From NCBI GenBank assembly GCA_900539195.1, contig UQBC01000006.1, positions 24,279 through 88,278 of the forward strand: a DNA stretch of 64,000 bases, in the 5' to 3' direction. Both the position numbers and the translations under genes were made by a program. The notes beneath the pieces were generated by a model. It saw only the letters and a program-made list of their open reading frames with translations, had not been told where the DNA came from and searched no databases. Source of the DNA: an uncultured Oscillospiraceae bacterium (GTDB lineage: Bacteria; Bacillota; Clostridia; Oscillospirales; Ruminococcaceae). Below, piece by piece: positions 26,996-35,563 of this stretch. How positions within the stretch are numbered: the stretch's first letter is position 1; every line of letters begins with the position of its first letter.

Positions 26996-27445
26996 ATGTT
27001 ACCCGCAATTTTCAATGAAAACTTATTTGACAATTTCTTTAATGATGATTTCTATATGCCGTCGGTATTCGGCGGTAAGAACGATCCGCTTTACGGCAAG
27101 CACGCAAAGAACGTGATGAAGACGGATGTCCGTGAAACCGAAAACAGCTACGAGCTTGATATCGATCTGCCGGGCTTCAAGAAAGAAGATGTATCGCTGA
27201 AACTTGACGGCGGTTATCTTACGATCAGCGCCTCCAAGGGTCTTGAAAAGGACGAAAAGGAGAAGAAGGACGGCAAGTATATCAGACGTGAGCGTTACGA
27301 GGGTCAGTGCAGCAGAAGCTTCTATGTAGGCGACGGCGTACAGGCTAAGGACGTAAGCGCTAAGTTTGAGGACGGTATCCTGAAGGTATCTGTTCCTAAA
27401 GCCGCACCTCAGGTCGAAACGGATAATGTTATCGCTATCGAATAA
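26996..27445 (+). CDS. small heat shock protein, Hsp20/alpha-crystallin family
   Basis: A 149-residue ATP-independent holdase that binds unfolding proteins. The alpha-crystallin domain (about residues 38-140) starts at KTDVRETENSYELDIDLPGF, carries KKEDVSLKLDGGYLTISA, and contains the A-x-x-x-n-G-v-L motif as FEDGILKVSVPK (about 124-135). A short N-terminal arm (FNENLFDNFFNDDF) is typical. It is a single-gene unit under a CIRCE-containing promoter and ends at its own terminator, so heat or misfolding should induce it through HrcA. AGGAATGA-type Shine-Dalgarno sequence before ATG. Confidence 0.96.
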   Translation: MLPAIFNENLFDNFFNDDFYMPSVFGGKNDPLYGKHAKNVMKTDVRETENSYELDIDLPGFKKEDVSLKLDGGYLTISASKGLEKDEKEKKDGKYIRRERYEGQCSRSFYVGDGVQAKDVSAKFEDGILKVSVPKAAPQVETDNVIAIE

Positions 27446-27485
27446 ACCTCACGGTTTGTCGCAGAAAACCTTGAATAACTGACTT

Positions 27486-27515
27486 ATCGGCAGTGAGAAT
27501 TTTCCCACTGCCGAT
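27486..27515 (+). terminator. terminator of hsp20
   Basis: Perfect 10-bp hairpin ATCGGCAGTG/CACTGCCGAT followed by ATTTTT. Confidence 0.9.
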
Positions 27516-27544
27516 ATTTTTCGGAAAAATTTTAATAAAGCCTA

Positions 27545-27573
27545 TTGCTTTTGTAGACAATAAGGTGTATAAT
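27545..27573 (+). promoter_or_regulatory. promoter of nifS-iscU
   Basis: TTGCTT, 17-nt spacer, TATAAT near 27568-27573. Just downstream (27573-27602) is an imperfect inverted repeat (TAAATCGGAC and GTCGTATTTA) that could be an operator for an Fe-S regulator of the Rrf2 type. No regulator gene is adjacent and the match to a known site is not established. Confidence 0.55.
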
Positions 27574-27670
27574 ATAAATCGGACTAAATCGGTCGTATTT
27601 ACCATACTGCTTTACAGTGCGGAATACGGCATTTAGCATAAAGAGTCAAAAGAAAGGATCGGTAGTATAA

Positions 27671-28867
27671 ATGCTGAAAACAACGATATATCTTGACAAT
27701 GCGGCTACCACTAAGGTAAGTGATAACGTTCTTAACGCTATGCTGCCTTATCTTAAAGAGGAATATGGCAATCCCTCCTCTATCTACACGCTCGGAAGAA
27801 ATTCCGCAATCGCCGTAAACAAGGCAAGACATCAGGTCGCACAGGCGCTCGGCTGTGAGGACAACGAAGTTTATTTCACAAGTTGCGGCAGTGAGAGCGA
27901 TAACTGGGCGATAAAAAGCACAGCAAAGATGATGGCTCAGAAAGGCAAGAAGCATATAATCACTTCTGTATTTGAGCACCACGCAGTTCTGCACACACTT
28001 GACGCTCTCAAGAAAGAGGGCTTCGAGGTAACATACCTCCCCGTTTACTCAAACGGTATAGTAAAGGTTGAGGACGTAGCAAACGCTATCCGCCCCGACA
28101 CCGCACTTGTCACAATAATGTACGCCAATAACGAGATCGGTACCATTCAGCCTATCCCCGAGATCGGCGCACTGTGCAAGGAGAAAGGCGTAATATTCCA
28201 TACCGACGCAGTTCAGGCTATCGGTAACGTTCACATCAACGTAAAAGAGCAGAACATAGATATGCTTTCCCTCAGCGGGCATAAGATACACGCCCAGAAA
28301 GGTTGCGGTGTTCTTTATGTAAACAAGAAGTACCGTCTTCCCCCGTTCATTGACGGAGGCGCTCAGGAAAGAGGCAGACGCGCCGGAACAGAAAACGTTC
28401 CTGCCATAGTAGGTCTTGGCGTTGCGATAACAGACGCTGTAAACGGCGTTGACACAAAGAATGAGAAGCTTAAGAAGTTCAGCGACAAGATCTACAGCGA
28501 GATAATGAAGATCGACCGTGTTCACCTGAACGGCGACAGAGAAAAGCGTATGCCGAGTAACCTCAACTTCTCGTTTGAGGGCGTAGAGGGCGAGAGCTTA
28601 CTGCTCCAGCTTGACCTGCAAGGCATTGCCGCTTCAAGCGGTTCAGCCTGCACTTCAGGTTCACTTGATCCCTCGCACGTTCTTCTGAGCATAGGTCTTC
28701 CCCACGAAGTAGCCCACGGCTCACTGCGTATCTCAATGTCAGAGTACACGACCGAGGAAGAGGTTGATAAGCTTATTGAAGTTCTCCCCGTTATTGTAGA
28801 CAAGCTCAGAAGTATGTCGCCTCTGTGGGATCATATAATCAAGGGTGAAACATTCAAGATAAAGTAA
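27671..28867 (+). CDS. nifS: cysteine desulfurase, NifS/IscS family
   Basis: The 398-residue PLP enzyme takes sulfur from cysteine as a persulfide for Fe-S cluster building. N-terminal YLDNAATTKV, the PLP-contact EHHAVL and TDAVQA, and the PLP lysine in LSGHKIHAQKG (about residue 206) are present. The active-site cysteine is in SSGSACTSGSLDPSHVL (about 328), on the long mobile loop of group I (NifS/IscS) enzymes. The order nifS-iscU with a 32-nt gap is the usual housekeeping pair of Clostridia. Start ATG with GAAAGGAT upstream. The gene symbol is by family; iscS would be equally valid. Confidence 0.95.
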   Translation: MLKTTIYLDNAATTKVSDNVLNAMLPYLKEEYGNPSSIYTLGRNSAIAVNKARHQVAQALGCEDNEVYFTSCGSESDNWAIKSTAKMMAQKGKKHIITSVFEHHAVLHTLDALKKEGFEVTYLPVYSNGIVKVEDVANAIRPDTALVTIMYANNEIGTIQPIPEIGALCKEKGVIFHTDAVQAIGNVHINVKEQNIDMLSLSGHKIHAQKGCGVLYVNKKYRLPPFIDGGAQERGRRAGTENVPAIVGLGVAITDAVNGVDTKNEKLKKFSDKIYSEIMKIDRVHLNGDREKRMPSNLNFSFEGVEGESLLLQLDLQGIAASSGSACTSGSLDPSHVLLSIGLPHEVAHGSLRISMSEYTTEEEVDKLIEVLPVIVDKLRSMSPLWDHIIKGETFKIK

Positions 28868-28899
28868 GCATACACTATATTTGAAAGGAAGTATTACTG

Positions 28900-29334
28900 A
28901 TGATTTATTCTGAAAAGGTAATGGATCACTACGCCAACCCCAGAAACGTAGGCGAGATTGAAGATGCAAACGGCGTAGGTGAAGTAGGCAACGCAAAGTG
29001 CGGCGATATAATGAAAATGTACCTTAAGATTGAGGACAACACAATAAAAGATGTAAAGTTCAAGACATTCGGTTGCGGTGCGGCAATCGCCACAAGCTCG
29101 ATCGCTACCGAGATGATAAAAGGCAAGCCCTTATCAGAAGCTTTGAAGCTGACCAATAAAGCTGTTGTAGAAGCGCTTGACGGTCTGCCGCCGGCAAAGC
29201 TCCACTGCTCTGTTCTTGCCGAGCAGGCTATCAAGGCGGCAATTGCAGACTATTACACAAGACAGGGCATTGACCCCACACCTTTTGTAGGCGAGATCAA
29301 GGAAGATCACTGCGATAGCTGTTGCGGAATATGA
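28900..29334 (+). CDS. Fe-S cluster scaffold protein, IscU/NifU N-terminal type
   Basis: The 144-residue scaffold on which Fe-S clusters are built with sulfur from the upstream desulfurase. The three cluster cysteines are in AKCGDIM (about residue 34), KTFGCGAA (about 59) and LHCSVLAE (about 102). The Asp after the first Cys (CGD) is also present. A cysteine-rich tail DSCCGI at the C-terminus is a common extension in clostridial NifU-like proteins. Strong GAAAGGAAG ribosome binding site. A terminator follows at 29345-29381, so nifS-iscU is a two-gene unit. Confidence 0.94.
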   Translation: MIYSEKVMDHYANPRNVGEIEDANGVGEVGNAKCGDIMKMYLKIEDNTIKDVKFKTFGCGAAIATSSIATEMIKGKPLSEALKLTNKAVVEALDGLPPAKLHCSVLAEQAIKAAIADYYTRQGIDPTPFVGEIKEDHCDSCCGI

Positions 29335-29344
29335 CCTTATAAGT

Positions 29345-29381
29345 AAAGAGCCTTGCGGTATGCAAATCCGCAAGGCTCTTT
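29345..29381 (+). terminator. terminator of nifS-iscU
   Basis: Hairpin AAAGAGCCTTGCGG/CCGCAAGGCTCTTT, perfect 14-bp stem, T-run; it can also serve the convergent gene on the minus strand. Confidence 0.85.
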
Positions 29382-29404
29382 TTATATCCTGCAATCAGCA
29401 ATTA

Positions 29405-29932
29405 TCAATCATGCTTACCTATAATCTTCTCCATCCACACCATATCATAATCCCTGCCGAATTTTTCGGCACATTTATGAAACGTTCCCACAAGCGTATA
29501 CCCGAGCTTTTCGTGGAACTTGATGCTGTCGTGATTTAGATATTCGTCGTCCTTTTCGGGGCAAGCAATGCACGCATAGGCGTTCTTTATGCCGATGGAA
29601 ACAAGTCTTTTTTCAAGTTCGTTATATAAAAGTGTGCCCGTACCGTGACGTTTTTCGTTCACATCAACATATATCGATGTTTCAGCCGAGTGGTCGTAAG
29701 CCGCCCTGTCCTTCAACACTCCGGCATAGGCATATCCAATTATCCTTCCGTCACACTCTGCCGCTATGTACGGATACTTTTTCAGCGTCTTTTCAATTCT
29801 TCCTCTGAAATCATCCGCTGTGGGCGCATCAATCTCATAGGTAATAGCCGTGTTCTCAACGTAGTACTTGTATATTCCGAGCAGTTCTTCTGCATCATCG
29901 GGTGTTGCCGTCCTTATTTCTATATCTGCCAT
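29405..29932 (-). CDS. GNAT N-acetyltransferase, phosphinothricin-acetyltransferase-like
   Basis: A 175-residue acetyltransferase. The order IRTATPDDAEELLGIYKYYVENTAITYE at the N-terminus, then AAECDGRIIGYAYAG, TSIYVDVNEKRHGTGTLLYNEL (acetyl-CoA loop HGTGTLL, about residue 94) and FHEKLGYTLVGTFHKCAEKFG is the pattern of the PAT/bar-like subfamily. Many of these act on amino acids or N-terminal methionine analogues; the substrate here is unknown. The frame opens at 29995, but ATG 29932 has AAGGAAG upstream and begins the domain, so it is preferred. It is a single gene. Confidence 0.87.
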   Translation of the reverse strand: MADIEIRTATPDDAEELLGIYKYYVENTAITYEIDAPTADDFRGRIEKTLKKYPYIAAECDGRIIGYAYAGVLKDRAAYDHSAETSIYVDVNEKRHGTGTLLYNELEKRLVSIGIKNAYACIACPEKDDEYLNHDSIKFHEKLGYTLVGTFHKCAEKFGRDYDMVWMEKIIGKHD

Positions 29933-29966
29933 CACTCTGCACTTCCTTAAAAACATATTAAAAGCA

Positions 29967-29998
29967 AAAGTGCCACAGCAATACCGCCGTGACACTTC
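29967..29998 (-). terminator. terminator after the YtxH-like gene
   Basis: Minus-strand hairpin AAGTG-CAC.GC / GC.GTG-CACTT with mismatches, followed by TTTGCTTTT. Confidence 0.6.
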
Positions 29999-30016
29999 AT
30001 TGTGCTTTATCGGATT

Positions 30017-30457
30017 TTATAATGCCTCCGAGCCTTCTTCGGGAGATTCTATTATCTCGCCCTCCACTCCGTCCTCGGTAAAGGAAAAACTCTTCTTGTC
30101 CGCATCATCGTCAACATCGGAAATATCAACATCAACTCCGCTGTTTATCGACACTACCATATCCTTGAGATTGTTTATCTCGTTTTTGAAAGCCGTACCT
30201 GTTGTAGCCGCCTTCTTCATAAGCTCTGCGCTCTTTTCCCTGCCTGCCGATACAATCTCGTTCACGCTCTTTGTGAGCTTTTCACTGCCCGTCTTTACTG
30301 CGCCCGTGCAGTAGACCGAAGCCTTGTGGAGCTTATCACTGCAGTTTTCCTTCACAGCCGCTACAGCCTCCGGATTTTTATCTATATATTTCTTAGCTAA
30401 AATATAACCCGTACCGACTGCCGCCGCAATACCGAAAAATATCATTGCTTTATTCAT
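30017..30457 (-). CDS. membrane-anchored YtxH-like protein
   Basis: A 146-residue protein with one N-terminal membrane segment (about 5-20, MIFFGIAAAVGTGYILA) followed by a Lys-rich, Ala-rich amphipathic region (20-105) that looks like a long helix or coiled coil, then an acidic tail (DVDISDVDDDADKK...EEGSEAL). This layout resembles YtxH-type stress proteins, but the sequence identity was not tested. The ATG at 30466 lies right behind AAAGGA, too close; ATG 30457 is at the right distance. It lies 70 nt after trmB on the same strand. Confidence 0.7.
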   Translation of the reverse strand: MNKAMIFFGIAAAVGTGYILAKKYIDKNPEAVAAVKENCSDKLHKASVYCTGAVKTGSEKLTKSVNEIVSAGREKSAELMKKAATTGTAFKNEINNLKDMVVSINSGVDVDISDVDDDADKKSFSFTEDGVEGEIIESPEEGSEAL

Positions 30458-30528
30458 ACTAAACATCCTTTCCGGAAAATCCCGTTTTCTTATACTCAGT
30501 ATATACCATTTTTTACGAAAAGTAAAGC

Positions 30529-31206
30529 CTATTTTGTCGGATTTACAGCCTCAAGACGATATATCGGAAAGCCCTGCTCGGAAAATCTCTTCTCATACTC
30601 CGTCACAATATTTCCTTCAAATCCGCTGTTATGCAGATCAAGGCTGACATTCTTCAGCTTGAAGCCACACTGCGACAGATTCTCTATTGAAAACTCAAAC
30701 AGCTTCATATTATCGGTTTTCTGGTGTATCTCACCGCCCGGTATAAGTATGTGCTTATATATCTCAAGAAATACGGGATGTGTAAGGCGGTGTTTTTTGT
30801 ATGTTTCCTTAGGATAAGGACAGCTGAAATTAAGATAAATGCGTTCTACCGAATTTTCGGGGAAGAATTTTTCAAGATATTCAGCCTTACCCATAAGAAA
30901 TTTGAGATTAGGCAGATTTTCATTTATTGCAAGCTCCATAGCGCTGACTATAACGTTTCTTGCCATTTCTACCGCAATAAAATTAATATCAGGGTTACGC
31001 TTAGCCGCTTCAACAGCAAAACCGCCCTTTCCGCAACCGACCTCCAGATGTACCGGATTGTCGTTACCGAATATTTCACGGACGTCAAGCGTTCTCTGCT
31101 GTGTTTCGCCTCTCTGCTCAGCGGCATAATCAACAAGCCATCCGAGGTTTACGTCACTGCAAGCCTCAAGTCGCTCATCGAGGTACTTTTTTCTTCTCAT
31201 TCTCAT
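30529..31206 (-). CDS. trmB: tRNA (guanine-N7)-methyltransferase
   Basis: The 225-residue SAM-dependent enzyme makes m7G46 in the variable loop of tRNAs. The SAM-binding motif is VHLEVGCGKGGF (about residues 52-63), with the FIAVEMARNV acidic loop (about 76-85). The catalytic block is YLNFSCPYPKETYKKHRLTHPVFL (about 123-146); most TrmB read 'FPDPWPK', so the Ser-Cys-Pro-Tyr version is a divergence. The C-terminal TEYEKRFSEQGFPIYRLE closes the family pattern. It follows the EpsG-like gene by 12 nt, so the two are probably cotranscribed. Confidence 0.93.
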   Translation of the reverse strand: MRMRRKKYLDERLEACSDVNLGWLVDYAAEQRGETQQRTLDVREIFGNDNPVHLEVGCGKGGFAVEAAKRNPDINFIAVEMARNVIVSAMELAINENLPNLKFLMGKAEYLEKFFPENSVERIYLNFSCPYPKETYKKHRLTHPVFLEIYKHILIPGGEIHQKTDNMKLFEFSIENLSQCGFKLKNVSLDLHNSGFEGNIVTEYEKRFSEQGFPIYRLEAVNPTK

Positions 31207-31218
31207 AGGATTGCCGCC

Positions 31219-33156
31219 TTATCTTGTTGCCGTAAGCATAACGTAATATGTCTTGAAACGAACCTTATCAACAATATTCTTTGTCGTATTGTCAAGCACC
31301 ACTATATTCATACCGCGTCCGTTAAGCGAAAAGTCCTTGTTTCCGACTTTAATAGCAGAAGTTTTCATGGTACTCTTCATATTTGTCTTGTATCCAAGGA
31401 TTCTGAACTCTCCGGTGCTGATATCCTCGCTTGTGGAGATTTCCTCCTTCACGACCTTGCCGCCCTCAATTATTGCAATATAGCGATTAGCCTTCTGTGC
31501 GTCCGCAAGCTGAGTAAGTCCCAGCTGCCTGAGTGCCTCTCTTGCACCGTCGTTAAGTCCGCTGACTGTATCGCCTCTTGCGGAAATAAGTACAGTGTAA
31601 TTTTCGTTTTCCTTAAGTCTGTACATATAATTGAGGAAGTTATCTTCACTTCTGAGAAGAGTGTTCTTATTATCCTCAGCTTCTGTCGAAAGCATAAGTT
31701 CGGTGTAAGCGGGAACTATGCTCTTATATGGCATTACACCGTGGAAGCCTTTTTTTGTCACCGTAAGTCCGAAATAGTTATACCACAGGTCAGCGCCTAC
31801 TACAATAGCCATAAACAGCGCAAATATTGTTACAGGGCGTGATATGAACTGTACAAATCCGTTTTTATATTCTTTGAACTTTCTTTTCTCGGGAAGATAG
31901 CTTTCATCCGGTATAAATGTTCCGCCGAATGAAGATCTTGCTTTCTTTTCTCTGAGCGGGTCGTTATCCTCGCTGTGTTTTTCGGCAACGGTGTCTTCTC
32001 CGTCTTCTGCCATTATTTCATCGAGTATACGCTGTTTTTCAGCGTCTATGTCCGATTTTTCTTCTGACTGTTTTGCATCACTTTCCGAAGAAACCGCATG
32101 ACCGGACTTTAGCTTTTTCTTTTCTTTTATAACTTCATCAACGGTCTTATCAAATTCAACAACCGCATCGGGGTTGTTTCTTCTTGCCATATAGACCTTT
32201 GCACAGTTGAAATAGTATCTTGCGATCGACGGTATGAACATTATCATCATAATGTAAAGGTACATTGAGAATCGTTCAATAACAAAGTGCTTTGTCGCAA
32301 TAAACCAGATAATGAAATTGAATACAGCAAAGTTTGTAAAGAGAGCAGACTCTTTCGGGTATGCCTTTCCGTATCCGGTGAAATGCGCAACAATAGCAAG
32401 CGCCGCAATAATTGCGGGTACTATCAGATAAATGGGGCTGTAACCGTCTGTTATAAAATTGAGTTCCAGATATCCCTTATACTGCGGCAATATCAGTACC
32501 GCCAGCCTGAGTATCGGCCAGGAAAGGAAATACACAAGCGCTGTAAGTACGCCGTATACCGGTATAGTTATCTTTGTAGGCTTTATAAAAGCCGCAATAA
32601 GATATACGGGTATCATTATTATAACCGTACTGTGGAACAGGCAGGCAATGAAAATGGACAGCAATACCATAAAGTGATTGCGCTCTTTCATAAACTTATA
32701 TGCGCACAGAATAATCGCAAATGCTATAGACTGGCGGATAAAGCTGAGTGAGCAATAGAAGAACGTAAGTGAAATGAACATCATTGTCGACATCCAGATA
32801 TTTTCACTGTAGCGGAATATAGCATAGGCTGTCGGCACAAGGATAAGCAAGGCATATATCGCATACATTACATTTACATCTGCGGTAAACAGCGATATGA
32901 GTTTAGTTATCAATGTGAACGCCGGTTCATATCCGAGGTTGAATATTGCAAGCCCGGACGCATCCTTTATATTTCTGAAAATGTAAATATACGAATAGTA
33001 GTCATTTCCGAGTCCGTATCTGAAAATGCTGATAAAATACATTGCGGCAAATGTCACAAGTACATAGCACAGCTTTTTGCCGACGCTCGGCTTATGTTCA
33101 ATAAGCGGATAGGCGAGTGCGACAACCAGTAACATAAGTATTAGGTATACTGTCAT
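31219..33156 (-). CDS. EpsG-like polysaccharide polymerase with an ILEI/FAM3-like C-terminal domain
   Basis: 645 residues. The first ~330 residues are 8-10 membrane segments with the EpsG pattern (FRYGLGNDYYSY, SLSFIRQSIA, FIACLFHSTVIIMIPVY, KHFVIERFSMYL), typical of O-antigen/exopolysaccharide polymerases. A charged cytoplasmic linker (about 340-430, rich in Lys/Glu) and one more membrane segment (about 438-458) follow. The extracellular ~185 residues contain NYTVLISARGDTVSGLNDGAR, NRYIAIIEGG and FSLNGRGMNIVVLDNTTK, which resemble FAM3/ILEI domains, with the two halves in swapped order. In animal POMGNT1 such a domain binds sugar, so glycan handling is a possible role. Upstream of trmB; no other capsule genes are next to it. 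Start ATG, AAAGGAAC site. Confidence 0.82.
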   Translation of the reverse strand: MTVYLILMLLVVALAYPLIEHKPSVGKKLCYVLVTFAAMYFISIFRYGLGNDYYSYIYIFRNIKDASGLAIFNLGYEPAFTLITKLISLFTADVNVMYAIYALLILVPTAYAIFRYSENIWMSTMMFISLTFFYCSLSFIRQSIAFAIILCAYKFMKERNHFMVLLSIFIACLFHSTVIIMIPVYLIAAFIKPTKITIPVYGVLTALVYFLSWPILRLAVLILPQYKGYLELNFITDGYSPIYLIVPAIIAALAIVAHFTGYGKAYPKESALFTNFAVFNFIIWFIATKHFVIERFSMYLYIMMIMFIPSIARYYFNCAKVYMARRNNPDAVVEFDKTVDEVIKEKKKLKSGHAVSSESDAKQSEEKSDIDAEKQRILDEIMAEDGEDTVAEKHSEDNDPLREKKARSSFGGTFIPDESYLPEKRKFKEYKNGFVQFISRPVTIFALFMAIVVGADLWYNYFGLTVTKKGFHGVMPYKSIVPAYTELMLSTEAEDNKNTLLRSEDNFLNYMYRLKENENYTVLISARGDTVSGLNDGAREALRQLGLTQLADAQKANRYIAIIEGGKVVKEEISTSEDISTGEFRILGYKTNMKSTMKTSAIKVGNKDFSLNGRGMNIVVLDNTTKNIVDKVRFKTYYVMLTATR

Positions 33157-33238
33157 AAATTGTTCCTTTCATAATAAAAAAATAAAGCACAGCACAACTG
33201 CAAAGTTACTACCAAGCAGGAAATGCAGTGCATATCTG

Positions 33239-34030
33239 TTATATAATTATGTATTTTCCCTGTGTCACGACAGGCGCAACATCAAGTGTATAATCAACTC
33301 CGCATTTCATACCGCAGCTGTTGAGCTTAAGTTCTACTGCGTCATATGCAATTTTCGGAGTATTGTTTTCCTGGCTTAAATGACCGAGTATCAACCGTCT
33401 TGCACCCTTTTCGACAAGCTCACTGCAAAATTCAGCGGAACTCATATTTGAAAGGTGCCCGTGATCTCCCGATATTCTGGTTTTCAGATACGGCGGATAT
33501 TTCGGATTTACATTAAGAAGCTTAGGATCATAATTAGCTTCAATATAAACCGTATCACTGCCCATCAGATTGTCCCTTACCTCGTCTGTTACATATCCGA
33601 GATCGGTGCAGCACGCCACTTTACAATCCCTGAACTTCAGCGTATATCCCACGCTCTCAGCCGCATCGTGCGGTGTGTGGAAAAAACCGATATCCATATC
33701 GACCGGCACACTCTTTATTTCCGAAAGCGGATGTATTACTGCCGACTGTTCGACCAGATTATCCTTGAACAGTCTTTCCGATGTACCGTAGGACGCATAA
33801 ACAGGAACCTTTGTTCTTTTGGTTATCTGCCCGAGCGCTTTTGTATGGTCGATATGCTCATGTGTAACGAGTACTGCCTTTACTGCCTCAAACGGAATGC
33901 CGCACAATGCCAGTCCGTCTTTCAGTGCCTTGAAACTGCACCCTGCGTCGATAAGAACGCCTGAAGTGCTGTCACCGACAAAAACGCTGTTGCCCTTACT
34001 CGAAGAGCATACAGGAACAACTCGTGCCAT
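33239..34030 (-). CDS. metallo-beta-lactamase fold hydrolase, YycJ/WalJ-like
   Basis: A 263-residue MBL-fold protein. Metal ligands are in THEHIDH (about residues 55-61), plus an Asp in CCTDLGY (about 139) and a late His in LGHLSQENN (about 215). The opening SSSKGNSVFVGD and the SGDHGHLSN motif (about 187-195) match the YycJ/WalJ subfamily, which in Bacillus is linked to the WalKR cell-wall system and DNA repair; its true substrate is not known. Its ATG overlaps the murA stop by one base, so it is cotranscribed with murA. Confidence 0.88.
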   Translation of the reverse strand: MARVVPVCSSSKGNSVFVGDSTSGVLIDAGCSFKALKDGLALCGIPFEAVKAVLVTHEHIDHTKALGQITKRTKVPVYASYGTSERLFKDNLVEQSAVIHPLSEIKSVPVDMDIGFFHTPHDAAESVGYTLKFRDCKVACCTDLGYVTDEVRDNLMGSDTVYIEANYDPKLLNVNPKYPPYLKTRISGDHGHLSNMSSAEFCSELVEKGARRLILGHLSQENNTPKIAYDAVELKLNSCGMKCGVDYTLDVAPVVTQGKYIII

Positions 34031-35322
34031 CAGAGAGCCTTTCTCATCTTTTCGTCATCGGGATAATAGCGCTTTACTATATCGGCGCCGAGCTCCCTCA
34101 GCTTGATTTCCATATTTTCATATCCACGCTCAATATGGTGGATATCTTCTATCTCTGTTGTTCCCTGAGCCGCAAGTCCGGCTATGATAAGTGCCGCACC
34201 CGCTCTTAAGTCGCTTGCCTTTACGGGAGCGCCTGTAAGGTGGTCAACGCCTCTTACTACCGCTACTCTGCTGTCAACGGTAATATCCGCACCCATTCTG
34301 CGAAGCTCATCGACATACTTGAAACGTGTATCGAATATACTTTCTGTCACCATACTTGTGCCGTTTGCCATAGCAAGCAGGGTCGTCATCTGAGGCTGCA
34401 TATCGGTCGGAAAGCCGGGGTGAGGCGATGTCTTTATATCAGTTCCCTCATAATGAGGTCTGCCGACTACTCTTACATTGTCGGTTTCATCTTCAATTTC
34501 AACATATACGCCTATCTTGCGGAGCTTTGCCGTGATAGGCTCAAGGTGCTTAGGTATTACGTTTTTAAGTGTAATATCACCGCAGGTCGCCGCTGCGGCT
34601 ACCATAAATGTTCCCGCTTCTATCTGATCGGGAATAACCGAATATTCTGTTCCGTGGAGCTTTGACACTCCCTTTACCTTAATAACATCCGTGCCTGCGC
34701 CCATTATATCCGCACCCATTGAATTGAGAAAATTCGCAAGGTCGACAATATGAGGCTCCTTGGCGGCATTTTCGATTATCGTCAGTCCCTCTGCCTGTGC
34801 ACAGGCAAGGAGTGCGTTTATCGTTCCGCCGACTGTAACTTTATCAAAATATATCTGTGTACCGATCAGCTTGTCCGCTGAAAGATCTACTATTCCGTGC
34901 TTGATATCAGCCTTAGCGCCAAGCGCCTCAAAACACTTGATATGCTGATCGATAGGTCTGCTTCCTAAGTCGCAACCGCCGGGAAGCGGAACGCTAGCCT
35001 TTTTGAATCTGCCGAGCAGTGCACCCAGAAAGTAACTGCTTCCTCTTGTTGAACGTGCAAGATCATAGGGCACTGTGCCATCTGTTATTCTTGAGGTATC
35101 GACCTCTATCTTTGACTTGCTGAGCCTTTTTATCTCAGCGCCCATACTTGAGAGTATCTCAAGCGCCACCTCAACGTCGCTTATTGACGGAACATTTTCA
35201 AGCACACACTTGTCTGCCGCCAGTATTGCCGCAGGTATTATAGCGACTGCCGCATTCTTGGCACCGCTTATCTGTACTTCGCCTTTAAGCGGAGTACCGC
35301 CTTTTATAATAAACTTTTCCAA
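34030..35322 (-). CDS. murA: UDP-N-acetylglucosamine 1-carboxyvinyltransferase
   Basis: The 430-residue enzyme adds enolpyruvate from PEP to UDP-GlcNAc, the first committed step of peptidoglycan synthesis and the target of fosfomycin. The catalytic cysteine is present in LPGGCDLGSRP (about residue 116), so the site should be fosfomycin-sensitive. Other family marks are SGAKNAAVAIIPA (20-32), EAGTFMVAAA (about 230) and FPTDMQPQM (about 305). The start is TTG 35322, with GAGGAAG 8 nt upstream; the length and N-terminus fit. The downstream partner is the WalJ-like hydrolase. A -10-like TATAAT lies at 35455-35450. Confidence 0.96.
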   Translation of the reverse strand: MEKFIIKGGTPLKGEVQISGAKNAAVAIIPAAILAADKCVLENVPSISDVEVALEILSSMGAEIKRLSKSKIEVDTSRITDGTVPYDLARSTRGSSYFLGALLGRFKKASVPLPGGCDLGSRPIDQHIKCFEALGAKADIKHGIVDLSADKLIGTQIYFDKVTVGGTINALLACAQAEGLTIIENAAKEPHIVDLANFLNSMGADIMGAGTDVIKVKGVSKLHGTEYSVIPDQIEAGTFMVAAAATCGDITLKNVIPKHLEPITAKLRKIGVYVEIEDETDNVRVVGRPHYEGTDIKTSPHPGFPTDMQPQMTTLLAMANGTSMVTESIFDTRFKYVDELRRMGADITVDSRVAVVRGVDHLTGAPVKASDLRAGAALIIAGLAAQGTTEIEDIHHIERGYENMEIKLRELGADIVKRYYPDDEKMRKAL

Positions 35323-35563
35323 AAGTCACACTTCCTCGATTCGATAAAATATGTAAAGAAATTATAGAAATGCCGTAAAACGGCTTGAAATTTTAATAGA
35401 GTACCATACCGGCAAATTACATCAAAGCATACCGACACAGCATAGCTTTATTATAGCATATCTGCGGAAAAATTAAAAGTACTTTTTAACCGCGTCGGAT
35501 TTTTCGTCATATTACACTATATAGACTGTGATTTTCATGAATTTTTTATTCATATAGTCTTTT

